DNA of 64,000 bases from Steromphala cineraria (taxonomy: Eukaryota; Mollusca; Gastropoda; Trochida; Trochidae). This document shows, piece by piece, positions 63,764-64,000 of this stretch. The notes below the pieces were generated by a model. It worked only from the letters and a program-made list of their open reading frames with translations, did not search any database and was not told where the DNA came from. The position numbers and the translations under genes were made by a program. The stretch lies in contig OU744733.1 of assembly GCA_916613615.1 (NCBI GenBank), positions 37,363,939 to 37,427,938 of the forward strand. The letters are read 5' to 3'. How positions within the stretch are numbered: the first letter of the stretch is position 1; every line of letters begins with the position of its first letter.

Positions 63764-64000
63764 AACTTTCTAAATTTCTACTCATTCATATAAAGAGAAA
63801 ACATATTTTTTATGTTCCCTGATACCTGAGCTTTTCGAGGTCAGAATGCTCAAACGAAATAAACTTTTCTTCCTACAATGAAGGGGCTAAGAAGGGAAGT
63901 TATTGTTTTAGCGCCACTTGGGCAGTATTGCAGCCATTTGTGCAAGCAAGGGAATGGAATCTGACATTATTTATAATTTTGAGAAATATCTCCCCTTTCA
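63764..64000. repeat. direct repeat with 61735-61977, copy 2 (runs off window)
   Basis: Second copy of the repeat at 61735; it continues past the window edge. A further U2-flank copy or a full U2 gene could follow outside. Confidence 0.8.

Overview
This is nuclear DNA of an animal, most likely a bivalve mollusc. The evidence is intron-containing genes with GT-AG junctions, an AT-rich and repeat-dense background, small secreted C-type lectin genes, an invertebrate-type alpha-tubulin, a U2 snRNA gene, and dispersed tandem-bearing repeats of a style common in molluscan genomes. The phylum is inferred from this mix; no species-level marker is visible.

Layout. 1-9.1 kb: no supportable gene. It holds an A/C-rich strand-asymmetric tract, a Harbinger-like MITE, a TTAA-flanked MITE and other repeats. 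9.1-17.1 kb (+): an alpha-tubulin gene with TATA box, an ATG-only first coding exon, a 6.2 kb first intron and two further coding exons giving 451 residues. 17.4-22.7 kb (-) and 25.8-29.0 kb (+): two head-to-head paralogous C-type lectin genes, each rebuilt here as five exons. Their four internal and last exons have identical sizes (83, 91, 217, 22 nt). 29.2-37.3 kb: repeats only, including a 2 kb element with an 11-unit tandem array. 37.3-58.3 kb (-): nine 3'-terminal coding exons of a USP40-like deubiquitinase. 59.6-59.8 kb (-): U2 snRNA, followed by duplicated pieces of its flanks to the end of the window.

The outstanding feature is a 14.2 kb Penelope-like retroelement (PLE) complex at 42271-56491, inside a USP40 intron in the sense orientation. 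It has two almost identical full units in head-to-tail tandem (5073 bp period), a 3' fragment of a third unit, a 107 bp filler, and an inverted partial unit. The whole is bracketed by one 11-16 bp target-site duplication. Each full unit encodes ORF1 (basic, Arg/Ser-rich tail), ORF2 (reverse transcriptase plus GIY-YIG endonuclease) and a separate two-finger C2H2 zinc-finger protein. Each also carries a recognisable type I hammerhead ribozyme directly downstream of a TATA box. The combination of an extra zinc-finger ORF, paired CRE-like sites, a cluster of GC palindromes, a ribozyme and a TAAAATG ORF1/ORF2 junction is the best candidate here for something under-described.

How it fits together. 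The host genes are unrelated: cytoskeleton, innate-type lectins, ubiquitin turnover, spliceosome. Repeats sit mainly in introns and intergenic DNA, and none interrupts an exon. In the PLE, I infer that transcripts start near the ribozyme, read ORF1-ORF2 and then, in tandem, the zinc-finger ORF of the next unit. Ribozyme cleavage could trim such concatemeric transcripts to unit length.
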